A stretch of DNA of 64,000 nucleotides from Pseudomonadota bacterium (lineage in GTDB: Bacteria; Pseudomonadota; Gammaproteobacteria; Burkholderiales; Thiobacteraceae). Position 1 is the stretch's first letter, and each line of letters begins with the position of its first letter. Of this stretch, positions 27,359-34,641 are shown piece after piece. The stretch is taken from NCBI GenBank assembly GCA_021812385.1, contig JAKANO010000015.1, positions 25,984 through 89,983 of the forward strand. The letters are read 5' to 3'. The position numbers were made by a program, and so were the translations under genes. The notes below the pieces were generated by a model. It saw only the letters and a program-made list of their open reading frames with translations, searched no databases and had not been told where the DNA came from.

Positions 27359-27424
27359 CTGCGCGGTTTTTCGCGCAGGTCCGGTGGAATGAGAAGAAAG
27401 ACGGGGTCATAAAAGGCGGGGTCA
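27359..27424. repeat. Hairpin with GGGGTCA repeats
   Basis: A perfect stem CTGCGCG (27359-27365) / CGCGCAG (27372-27378) with loop GTTTTT is followed by two ACGGGGTCA/GCGGGGTCA copies near 27401 and 27416 and by GGCCTTACATTTGACA. Similar words accompany REP-associated (IS200-like) transposase genes in other proteobacteria, so this may be a leftover of such an element. No transposase frame is seen. Confidence 0.4.
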
Positions 27425-27590
27425 GGCCTTACATTTGACATTGGCTTGCCCACCTCTCGCGTCCAACCAATAATTCTATCCACTTCGGCAACCAGCTCAT
27501 CGTAGCGCACCTAACAGCAAAATGCGCGTCGAGTTGATCAGGGGTGTGGTGTCAAGCGTAAGGGCTTACCTCAACGATGCCAACGATTGA

Positions 27591-27652
27591 TCACGGAGTC
27601 CACAGAGAAAACCAAAGTCCCTGAACCTCTGTGCGCTCTGTGATCTCTGTGG
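27591..27652. repeat. Inverted repeat built of CACAGAG-type units
   Basis: The left part TCACGGAGTCCACAGAGAAAAC (27591-27612) and right part CTCTGTGCGCTCTGTGATCTCTGTGG (27627-27652) are arranged as opposing arms of iterated CACAGAG units with a short centre. It is of the same general type as the elements at 29.1, 39.4 and 41.3 kb. It lies 35 bp beyond the mpl stop codon. Confidence 0.65.
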
Positions 27653-27686
27653 CAAATGATTTTGATTGGGTGCATTTGATCAAGCG

Positions 27687-29033
27687 CTACTGCGCCAGCC
27701 GATCCAGCAACTTCTGATGTATCCCGCCGAAGCCGCCGTTGCTCATGATCAGCACATGATCGCCGGGCCGGGCGTTGCGTGCGATGGCGTTTACCAGTTT
27801 GTCCAAGTCCAGGTATGTCTCGGCCTTGTCGCCTAGCGGCGCTAGCGTGGCGGCGGCGTCCCAGCCCAGGTTCGCGCCATAGCAGAACACTTGGTCGGCA
27901 TTGTGCAGGCTGGCCGGCAGTTGGTCTTTCAGTGTACCCAGCTTCATGGTGTTGGAACGCGGCTCCAACACTGCCAGGATGCGCGCATTGCCGACGCGGG
28001 CGCGCAAGCCGCTGAGGGTGGTTTCAATGGCGGTGGGATGATGGGCGAAATCGTCGTACACCGTGATGTGGTTCACCACGCCGCGCACTTCCATGCGCCG
28101 CTTTACGTTCTTGAATTGGCTCAAGGCTTCGATGCCGTGCGCCGCCGGTACGCCGGCATGGCGCGCCGCGCCGATGGCGGCGAGCGCGTTGTGGCGATTG
28201 TGCTGGCCCATCAAATCCCACTGCACGCGGCCTTGGCGCTCGCCTTTGAGAAACACGTCGAAATGGCCGTTGCCGTCCGCTTCGCCTGCTTGCCAGCCGT
28301 CCAAGTGGCTGAGCCATTCCACCGGCGTCCAGCAGCCGCGCGACAGCGTGCTGGCCACGCTGTCCTCGGTGCCGTTGGCCAGCACCAGGCCATTGCCGGG
28401 CACGGTGCGCACCACATGATGGAATTGGGTTTCGATGGCGTTGAGATCGGGAAAAATATCCGCATGATCGAATTCGATGTTGTTGATCACCAGCGTGCGC
28501 GGCCGGTAGTGCACGAACTTCGAACGCTTGTCGAAAAACGCCGTGTCGTATTCGTCGGCCTCGACCACGAAGAACGGCGTGTCGGTGAGCCGCGCCGACA
28601 GGCCGAAATTCTCCGGCACGCCGCCGATGAGAAAGCCCGGATTGAGCTGGCCGTATTCCAATATCCACGCCAGCATGGACGAGGTGGTGGTCTTGCCGTG
28701 CGTGCCGGCCACCGCCAGGGTCCACTTGTCGTGCAGGATGTTTTCCAGCAGCCATTGCGGGCCGGAGATGTAGGGCAGGCCGCGATTGAGGATTTCCTCC
28801 ATCAGCGGATTGCCGCGCGCCACCACATTGCCGATCACGAACAAATCGGGGTTGAGCGCAATTTGGTTCGGGTCGAAGCCCTCGGACAAGCGGATGCCCT
28901 GCGCCTCCAATTGCGTGCTCATCGGCGGATAGACATTGGCGTCGCAACCGGTGACGGTATGCCCGGCCTGCTGCGCCAACACCGCGATGCCGCCCATGAA
29001 AGTGCCGCAGATACCTAGGATATGAATGTGCAT
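27687..29033 (-). CDS. mpl: UDP-N-acetylmuramate--tripeptide ligase Mpl
   Basis: 448 residues from ATG 29033 (HIHILGICGTFMGGIAVLAQ). It recycles murein tripeptide onto UDP-MurNAc. The Mur ligase ATP motif AVAGTHGKTTTSSMLAWIL, the substrate-domain VVEADEYDTAFFDKRSKFVH and the C-terminal YDDFAHHPTAIETTL are present. The frame extends 18 codons upstream, but the added part is a repeat-derived tail. It is transcribed away from the cobW site on its right. Confidence 0.95.
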   Translation of the reverse strand: MHIHILGICGTFMGGIAVLAQQAGHTVTGCDANVYPPMSTQLEAQGIRLSEGFDPNQIALNPDLFVIGNVVARGNPLMEEILNRGLPYISGPQWLLENILHDKWTLAVAGTHGKTTTSSMLAWILEYGQLNPGFLIGGVPENFGLSARLTDTPFFVVEADEYDTAFFDKRSKFVHYRPRTLVINNIEFDHADIFPDLNAIETQFHHVVRTVPGNGLVLANGTEDSVASTLSRGCWTPVEWLSHLDGWQAGEADGNGHFDVFLKGERQGRVQWDLMGQHNRHNALAAIGAARHAGVPAAHGIEALSQFKNVKRRMEVRGVVNHITVYDDFAHHPTAIETTLSGLRARVGNARILAVLEPRSNTMKLGTLKDQLPASLHNADQVFCYGANLGWDAAATLAPLGDKAETYLDLDKLVNAIARNARPGDHVLIMSNGGFGGIHQKLLDRLAQ

Positions 29034-29059
29034 AATGGATGCTCTCTGGCTATAACGGA

Positions 29060-29196
29060 TGAACCGCCAAGACGCCAAGAGCGCCAAGCGTATTGGATTT
29101 TTCCAGGGGGTGCTGCAATTGTCGCCTGTTGCCCGATTCGTTATATGTAAAAATAGGTGGTGCCGTTCTTGGCGCTCTTGGTGTCTTGGCGGTTCA
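29060..29196. repeat. Inverted-repeat element of GCCAAGA units
   Basis: Left arm 29060-29088 and right arm 29168-29196 are 29 nt each and match 28/29 as inverted repeats. Each arm begins TGAACCGCCAAG and consists of three CGCCAAGA-like units. The 79-nt centre has no coding sense. It separates mpl from the interrupted cobW and resembles a small MITE-like or regulatory repeat. A one-armed relative is at 10334. Confidence 0.85.
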
Positions 29197-29230
29197 CAAA
29201 GACCGCACTATAGCGAATTTCCCCCTAAAT

Positions 29231-29371
29231 ATGAAAACCCCCATCAATCTCATTACCGGATTTTTAGGCGTCGGCAAGACCACCGCGCTGCTGCATGTGC
29301 TCGCGCACCATCAGCCAAATGCGCACTGGGCGGCGATTGTTGCTGTGATAAATACATACAATATTGGTTGA
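29231..29371 (+). pseudogene. 5' fragment of cobW cut off by the island
   Basis: ATG 29231 begins a frame identical in layout to the full CobW protein at 34642: an N-terminal NLITGFLGVGKTTALLH P-loop, then an AHWAAIV segment corresponding to ARWAVLV in the full copy. After about residue 38 the similarity ends and the frame stops at 29369-29371. It keeps the Walker A motif only. It is the original start of cobW, left on the mpl side when the island integrated. Confidence 0.85.
29244..29290 (+). repeat. Left 47-bp direct repeat bounding the island (attL-like)
   Basis: These 47 bases are identical to 34655-34701. They encode the CobW P-loop (residues 5-20). Bases before them differ between the copies except the shared TGAAAAC, and similarity fades after them, as expected for an insertion crossover within the repeat. 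Confidence 0.85.
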
Positions 29372-29516
29372 ACCTAATGATTCTCTGTCTGGATTATGTG
29401 AGAGGTTTTGCCCGAAAACGATGCCGAAGATGGTAGGCTGGGCGGAGCAGTTAGCCAATAGCGGGTCAGCTATTTGCGATTGGGAGTGGTTGGTGTGGGT
29501 ACCAGCCGATTTTTAA
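29364..29516 (+). other. Short open frame at the island's left end (50 aa, uncertain)
   Basis: A frame from TTG 29364 to TAA 29514-29516 could encode 50 residues rich in Trp and Cys (middle part GWAEQLANSGSAICDWEWLV). It has amino-acid-like composition but no clear ribosome binding site and no ATG start, so it may be the tail of a lost gene such as the missing recombinase. No family is recognised. From 29517 to 29630 I see nothing definite. Confidence 0.3.
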
Positions 29517-29630
29517 TTCTGGTTTTACTTTTACTTCAAGTTTAGTAGAGGCCTCATTTTTAAAGGCTTACTTTAGTCAATCCTATATATCTAGGACAGC
29601 GTCTTGATGAGCTGAAAATGTTTGAGCTAA

Positions 29631-29658
29631 TTGGTTGTGAATATGTTCATGCTATTAT
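29631..29658 (+). promoter_or_regulatory. Candidate promoter of the island operon
   Basis: TTGGTT (29631-29636), a 16-bp spacer and TATTAT (29653-29658) preceded by TG one base before, i.e. an extended -10. It lies 43 bp upstream of the methylase start, which has a GAGAAAGAG site directly before ATG 29702. Only sequence similarity supports it. Confidence 0.45.
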
Positions 29659-29701
29659 TTTTTCAGATAAATAACCCCGATTCGGCTAAAGAGAAAGAGC
29701 G

Positions 29702-30526
29702 ATGCCTTCTCCATTCTTAAGATGGGCAGGTAGCAAGCGGAAGCTACTGCCTCAGTTAGCCCAGTACTGGGGCGCCGATCATAAAAGATATGTCGAGCCT
29801 TTCATGGGGTCTGCATGCTTGTTTTTTTTCCTGGAACCGAACTCCGCGCTTCTCAATGACGTAAATGTGGAGTTGGTAAATGCTTTTTCTGCAATACGAA
29901 GATACCCTAAAGCGGTATATAACTTAGTCACTCAACTCCCTCAGACATCGGAGGATTATTATTTTATTCGGTCACTAGACCCTCTACAGATGAAATCCAT
30001 AGCTCGGGCAGCACGCTTTATTTATCTAAATCGATTTTGCTTTAATGGGTTGTATCGGACAAACAAAGATGGAGATTTCAATGTGCCTTATGGTCCGCAC
30101 AAATCTGGATCAATACCTTCGCTTGAAGCGCTGCGCTTGTGTTCCAATTCACTAAAGGGGGCTAGCTTGTGCACCGAGGATTTTGAAAGTTTCGTGCTAC
30201 GTAATGTGAAGAAAGGGGACTTCGTCTATCTTGACCCTCCATATGCATTGTCAAATAAGCGTGTATTTCGGCAATATAATGCTCAAACTTTTGGTGTAGA
30301 AGATATAGATCGGCTGGATAAGCTTCTTGAAGAAGTTGATCGAAGAGGTGCTACGTTTGTTCTCTCTTATGCTGATTGCGAAGAGATCGCCATGGTTGCC
30401 GACAAATGGACGCCGTCTAAAGTGCAGATAAGAAGAAACATCGCTGGATTTGCCGATCAGAGGCGGTTGGATACTGAATTGATAGTTACCAACGCAGTGT
30501 CCAACCAAGAAATGAGTGCGCCGTAA
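29702..30526 (+). CDS. D12-class (Dam-like) DNA adenine methyltransferase
   Basis: 274 residues. The start FLRWAGSKRKLLPQL is typical of D12 enzymes; motif I FMGSACLFF (34-42) binds S-adenosylmethionine and motif IV is DPPY (178-181). It methylates the N6 of adenine at an unknown site. The island places it first in a four-gene cluster, with a 1-nt overlap (TAATG) to the next gene. No restriction endonuclease is recognised beside it. AT content is well above that of flanking genes, which points to transfer. It could protect self DNA from effectors encoded downstream, or mark the target. Confidence 0.92.
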   Translation: MPSPFLRWAGSKRKLLPQLAQYWGADHKRYVEPFMGSACLFFFLEPNSALLNDVNVELVNAFSAIRRYPKAVYNLVTQLPQTSEDYYFIRSLDPLQMKSIARAARFIYLNRFCFNGLYRTNKDGDFNVPYGPHKSGSIPSLEALRLCSNSLKGASLCTEDFESFVLRNVKKGDFVYLDPPYALSNKRVFRQYNAQTFGVEDIDRLDKLLEEVDRRGATFVLSYADCEEIAMVADKWTPSKVQIRRNIAGFADQRRLDTELIVTNAVSNQEMSAP

Positions 30527-31743
30527 TGGAAATGATCCCGCGTCTCAGAGTTGCGGTAATTAGTGATCTCCATGCATTTGCATCGCCAGTTTCCTATCAA
30601 ACGCCCTCTTATCTGGACATGTCCCAAACGGACAAAAATCAGTACAACGACCCTATGTTAGGACTCAAAAGTCTAATTGACCGGAACCAGATCAGCGCAG
30701 ATATTTTGCTATGTGCGGGAGACATTGGAGATAAAGCGATTCCTGCTGCAACCTCTTTTGGTTGGGACAAAGTTAATGAGATAAAGGGTTGGTTGGGAGC
30801 TTCAGATATCATAGCAACGGCGGGAAACCATGACGTCGATTCGCGTTACAAATATAACGATTATGATGCAAAAGGAATGCTGCAATCGCTAACCCCCGCT
30901 TTCCCAGGGCTCACTACTGACCAATGCGATCGTTTTTGGTCCAGGAATTTTGCCATTTTAGAGGGCGAATATTGGCGAATCGTAACCTTGAATTCCGCTG
31001 CTTATCATGGGGCGGGGGGTGAGCAAGCGTCGGAGTATCTTCATGGCCGCGTAAGCAACCATACTGTTGCTCACTTGAAGAAGGAATTAGAAGAAAAAAC
31101 AGTTGCAAAGCCTCTGAATATTCTTCTGTGCCACCACCATCCAATACGGAACAACCGAATCGAAGAACGCGATTACAGCGAGATGGCGGGTGGGGACGGT
31201 CTGGTCAATGAGCTTGGCTCTGGTGAATTGGGACAGTGGATCATCATTCATGGGCATAAACATTATCCGCGGATTACCTATGCAACAGGTGGATCGACAT
31301 CACCAATAATTTTCTCTGCGGGTAGTTTTTGTGCGCAACTCTATCCAGAGTTGGGACCCAAAGCACGTAACCAGTTTTATTTGATTGACTTCCCAATTGA
31401 TCAGTTCGGTAGGTTGGAATGCTCCGTTGCGGGAAAGGTAAATAGTTGGGACTGGATATCCATGCGAGGGTGGCAGAAAGCCTCTCGTGAATCAGGCATT
31501 CCGGCAGAGGCGGGTTTCGGCTATAGGTGTGCCCATCAGCATCTAGTGAATAGCATAGTCAAATACCTTACAGGGCTACAAGAGCCGTACTCGGATTGGT
31601 CACAACTAGTGGAGTGGAAAGCTGAAATCGACTTCTTGACCCCTGATGATAAAGAAGTGCTCATTAAAAACCTTCAGGAAAAAGGGGTGCAGGTTCTATT
31701 CGATGATGATGGAGTACCTGTCCAGGTAAAGGTCAAGAAATGA
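30526..31743 (+). CDS. Calcineurin-like metallophosphoesterase of the island
   Basis: 405 residues. All motifs of the binuclear metal site are present: SDLH (Asp14, His16), AGDIGD (Asp66), GNHD (Asn101, His102), CHHHPIR (203-205) and HGHKH (242-246). The first 270 residues form the phosphoesterase domain. About 130 C-terminal residues (SRESGIPAEAGFGYRCAHQH onwards) are unrecognised, with a helical end. The family includes nucleases such as Mre11/SbcD, nucleotidases and phosphatases. The genetic setting between a DNA methylase and a P-loop ATPase favours a nucleic-acid or nucleotide substrate. Its stop overlaps the ATPase start (ATGA). Confidence 0.88.
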   Translation: MEMIPRLRVAVISDLHAFASPVSYQTPSYLDMSQTDKNQYNDPMLGLKSLIDRNQISADILLCAGDIGDKAIPAATSFGWDKVNEIKGWLGASDIIATAGNHDVDSRYKYNDYDAKGMLQSLTPAFPGLTTDQCDRFWSRNFAILEGEYWRIVTLNSAAYHGAGGEQASEYLHGRVSNHTVAHLKKELEEKTVAKPLNILLCHHHPIRNNRIEERDYSEMAGGDGLVNELGSGELGQWIIIHGHKHYPRITYATGGSTSPIIFSAGSFCAQLYPELGPKARNQFYLIDFPIDQFGRLECSVAGKVNSWDWISMRGWQKASRESGIPAEAGFGYRCAHQHLVNSIVKYLTGLQEPYSDWSQLVEWKAEIDFLTPDDKEVLIKNLQEKGVQVLFDDDGVPVQVKVKK

Positions 31744-33539
31744 ATCCTGAGCAAAGCGTAACGCCAACAACTTTCGAGTCATTTAACGCTCGGAATTTAT
31801 CACCTCTTCAGGTGGCGAAAACATTTATCCCGCCGAAACAGTTCGAAGATTTGATTCTTAGGCGACACTCTATTGTTATCGGTCCGAGAGGTAGCGGTAA
31901 AACCACGCTGTTAAAGATGCTCCAGCCACTCGCGCTTGCGGCATGGAAGCACACAGACGCTGAACGCTTATGCCAGCGAATTGACTTCACTGGCGTTTTT
32001 GTTGCAACCGATGTTAGTTGGGGGGCACAGCTGGATGCTATGGGTACGAATAAACTGCCCAAGGATGTGCGGGAGCAACTTGGCCGGGCCGCGTTTTGTA
32101 CGCATGTGTTGATTTCGTTTATCGATACGATTAGACACTGTGTGCAAATAGGGGGGGCAGGGCCTTCCTCATTATCGCGAATTGCGGTTGAACTCTCGAA
32201 GGAGCAGGAAGCTCAATTCGTTGAGATGATTGCGGGTAATTGGGAACTGCAACCGGAAATACCGAGCCTTCTGGGCATTATTCTGGCGTTGCGTGGCAGA
32301 TTATCGGATATCGCAAAAATCGCACAGCGAGAAGCAAATAGCGATACAGATACCGTTTTGAATCTTGTTCGTAACACGTCATTTCTGCACTTGGCTCTGA
32401 ATGAGAGCTTGGTGTTCGGCATAGAAGCATTCGGTGCCATAACCAATGATGAACATAGAAAATGGGCTTTTCTTTTTGATGAATTGGAAATCGCTCCTCG
32501 GTATATCCGACGTACGCTATTTCGGGGTCTTAGGTCTACCGATCAGCGGTTGCTTTATAAACTCTCAATCAGCCCCTACAGTGAAGACATAGAACTTCTT
32601 GAAGGAAGTGCATCAGCAATGTCTATGCACGACTACCAGAAGATTGAGCTATGGTACCCGCGGAAAGAAGAAGCTATCGATTTCTGTAACGAGCTACTTT
32701 CTTCGATGCTTCAGGAGGAACACCTTTCGAACTCAACCGCTACTGACGTTTTAGGGTTGTCTGAATTTGACCCGGATGATTCTGACTATGCGCCGCACGG
32801 AAAGAGTAGCAATAGATTTTTAAGCCTTTGTGAGAGGGATGGGAGCTTTCGTGCGTACCTCGACAAACAAAATGTAGATGTAAACAATATGCACAATCTC
32901 AGTGACAACAAACGTGCAAGCGCTATCCGAAAAGTCACCTCCATTGTCGCAATACGTGAAGCATTTAAAGGTAAGAGTCGAAAAAATCCTGATATCTATG
33001 CTGGAGCTCGATCTATTTTCGCTATCGTAGAAGGTAACCCGAGATGGTTTATCGGCTTGACCACTCCACTTATTAGAGAATTTAGGAACACCGGGAAAGT
33101 GGTAGATCGCGCAATACAGTCTCGCGCCATTTCATCTGCTTCAAATAGATTTCGTGCGCAACTCAAGACAATTCCCTATAAGACTGGGGGTGTTACTCAC
33201 CCCAAGGGTTTATTAGGCCTTCTAGATCCAGTCGGAGAGGCATTTCATCGTATGGTTGTTGATGATCCTTTCGACCCGGAGCCGGCGTTGTCTTTTGTTG
33301 TGGATGCGTCTACGCAAGAAGAAGTTATTGAGGCGCTTGGTCGGGCGCTAAATTGGGGTGCGATTATCTACATACCTCGCGCTGAAGATGACCCGATCTT
33401 AACGTCGCTGAAGGGTAAAAGGTTCAGGCTGTCTTATATGCTTGCACCGCACTACAAGATTCCTCTTCTCATTGGGAAGGAAATGTCCCTGAAAAAAATT
33501 CTGAGTGGTGCAAGTCAGCCCGACTTTTTTTCTACCTAG
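31740..33539 (+). CDS. P-loop ATPase of the island
   Basis: 599 residues. Walker A GPRGSGKT (48-55) and Walker B FLFDELE (244-250) are clear, about 190 residues apart, followed by RGLRSTDQR, which could be a sensor or Arg-finger segment. This layout suggests a STAND/Orc-like or AAA-type regulatory ATPase rather than a helicase or an SMC/Rad50 protein, because there is no long coiled coil or helicase motif. About 280 C-terminal residues are unrecognised. The N-terminal FNARNLSPLQVAKTFIPP lead-in precedes the ATPase domain as in other defence-linked ATPases. It is probably the switch of the system. Confidence 0.8.
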   Translation: MNPEQSVTPTTFESFNARNLSPLQVAKTFIPPKQFEDLILRRHSIVIGPRGSGKTTLLKMLQPLALAAWKHTDAERLCQRIDFTGVFVATDVSWGAQLDAMGTNKLPKDVREQLGRAAFCTHVLISFIDTIRHCVQIGGAGPSSLSRIAVELSKEQEAQFVEMIAGNWELQPEIPSLLGIILALRGRLSDIAKIAQREANSDTDTVLNLVRNTSFLHLALNESLVFGIEAFGAITNDEHRKWAFLFDELEIAPRYIRRTLFRGLRSTDQRLLYKLSISPYSEDIELLEGSASAMSMHDYQKIELWYPRKEEAIDFCNELLSSMLQEEHLSNSTATDVLGLSEFDPDDSDYAPHGKSSNRFLSLCERDGSFRAYLDKQNVDVNNMHNLSDNKRASAIRKVTSIVAIREAFKGKSRKNPDIYAGARSIFAIVEGNPRWFIGLTTPLIREFRNTGKVVDRAIQSRAISSASNRFRAQLKTIPYKTGGVTHPKGLLGLLDPVGEAFHRMVVDDPFDPEPALSFVVDASTQEEVIEALGRALNWGAIIYIPRAEDDPILTSLKGKRFRLSYMLAPHYKIPLLIGKEMSLKKILSGASQPDFFST

Positions 33540-33540
33540 G

Positions 33541-34521
33541 ATGGATAGCATGGGCCGCCTCATTCGAGTTTTTCCAGTTGACGTAAATGCCAGCGATAGT
33601 GACTTACAGGGCTGGGTGGGTGACTTATACGTGACATCAATTGGTTATGAGGAGCGAGCTGTTTTCGCTGCAAAAGAGTACGCGAGTAAGAGCGGTCGGC
33701 GTTTGGGAATAGCGTTTAAGGATCGGAGGGTACTAAGTTTTAATGAGAACTTGAATTGGTGTAAGGATAACGATTTCGAAGTTATTGATTACGATGAGGG
33801 GGTATTTGCTGAGATATTCGGCAAATTGCTTGATGAAATTATTTCAGCAAAGCAAGATGTCAAGCAGGTAGTTCGCCTTGTTGTGGATGTCTCGTCAATG
33901 TCGCGCCCAATGATTGCCCAAACCATATATTCTATATGGACTAATCGAGGCCCAAATGGCATTGATATCCGGTTTGTTTACTCTTTAGCCGCATTCAGCC
34001 CCCCTCCAGAAGAAACTCCAGTAACAATTTCCAGCCCTGTAATTCCAGAACTAGCTGGTTGGTCAGATCGCCCTGATTTGCCGGCATCAGCTATTGTTGG
34101 CTTGGGTTATGAACGTGATCAGGCATTAGCGACAATTGACACCTTAGAGCCGGCAAAAACATGGCTGTTTTACCCGGAAGGAAAAGACAAGCGCTACGAA
34201 GATGCGCTGCTTGGAAACAATCAGACGATATTTGAACTTGTGTCCGAAGGCGAAGCAACGAAGTATTTACTTGAAGACCCATTTGATTGCTTCTGTCGCT
34301 TAGAAAGTCTGGTATTTGGTGCAACACAAGATACTCGCCCTATTATTATTCCTTTTGGTCCAAAGTTGTTTACACTAATTTCAATTCTTGCTGCGCTATC
34401 GCACTATCCAAAAATAACGGTTTGGAGAGTTAGTGGGGAACAATTCGGCCCCCCTGTAGATCGTGCACCTGAAGGCCATATATTCTCACTAGCGGCTACC
34501 TTCATGCATGGCAATTTATAG
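33541..34521 (+). CDS. Unrecognised two-repeat protein of the island (326 aa)
   Basis: ATG 33541 lies one base after the ATPase stop; a GTG frame start at 33505 would overlap the ATPase and is less likely. No family is recognised. The chain looks internally duplicated: GYEERA (35-40) then VVDVSSMSRPMIAQTIY (114-130) in the first half, and GYERDQA (189-195) then IIIPFGPKLFTLISIL (268-283) in the second. Each motif ends a predicted beta-strand and begins a helix, as in Rossmann-like nucleotide-binding folds such as CARF. There is no signal peptide or membrane helix. It may be a sensor or effector partner of the ATPase; that is inference. Confidence 0.75.
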   Translation: MDSMGRLIRVFPVDVNASDSDLQGWVGDLYVTSIGYEERAVFAAKEYASKSGRRLGIAFKDRRVLSFNENLNWCKDNDFEVIDYDEGVFAEIFGKLLDEIISAKQDVKQVVRLVVDVSSMSRPMIAQTIYSIWTNRGPNGIDIRFVYSLAAFSPPPEETPVTISSPVIPELAGWSDRPDLPASAIVGLGYERDQALATIDTLEPAKTWLFYPEGKDKRYEDALLGNNQTIFELVSEGEATKYLLEDPFDCFCRLESLVFGATQDTRPIIIPFGPKLFTLISILAALSHYPKITVWRVSGEQFGPPVDRAPEGHIFSLAATFMHGNL

Positions 34522-34641
34522 GCAGAAGTTGAGTTGTAGTAGCAAGTGTGCGTCTAATAACAGCGCACTTCCTTGGAAGGGGTATGGTGAATTACTTTGG
34601 CGCGATTAACCGAAGGTTAAACGCCTGTTCTCTATCAACCC

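Larger units (their letters stand above)
26884..27515 (-). other. Possible integron gene-cassette remnant (attC-like borders)
   Basis: Read on the minus strand: GTTAGGT (27515-27509, matching GTTRRRY), then GTTCAA/TTGAAC next to GTTATGC (27347-27335), then the VOC gene, then GCATAAC-AACGC-GTTCAA (26901-26884), the usual R''-spacer-L'' order. A weak 61-residue frame (27510-27325, GTG start at the first border) would be the cargo of the first cassette. No integron integrase is present in the window. Complete attC folds could not be confirmed by eye. Confidence 0.35.

Noticed and set aside
27325..27510. 61-residue frame on the minus strand as a normal gene
   Set aside because: Its second half is simply the translation of the hairpin and GGGGTCA repeat. 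It is kept only as possible cassette debris.
29702..31743. Restriction-modification system made of the methylase and phosphoesterase
   Set aside because: The second protein has a calcineurin-like metal site, not a restriction endonuclease fold, and two further coupled genes are unexplained by that model.
31740..33539. SbcC/Rad50-like partner of the phosphoesterase
   Set aside because: Walker A and B lie about 190 residues apart with no long coiled coil or zinc hook, unlike SbcC/Rad50.
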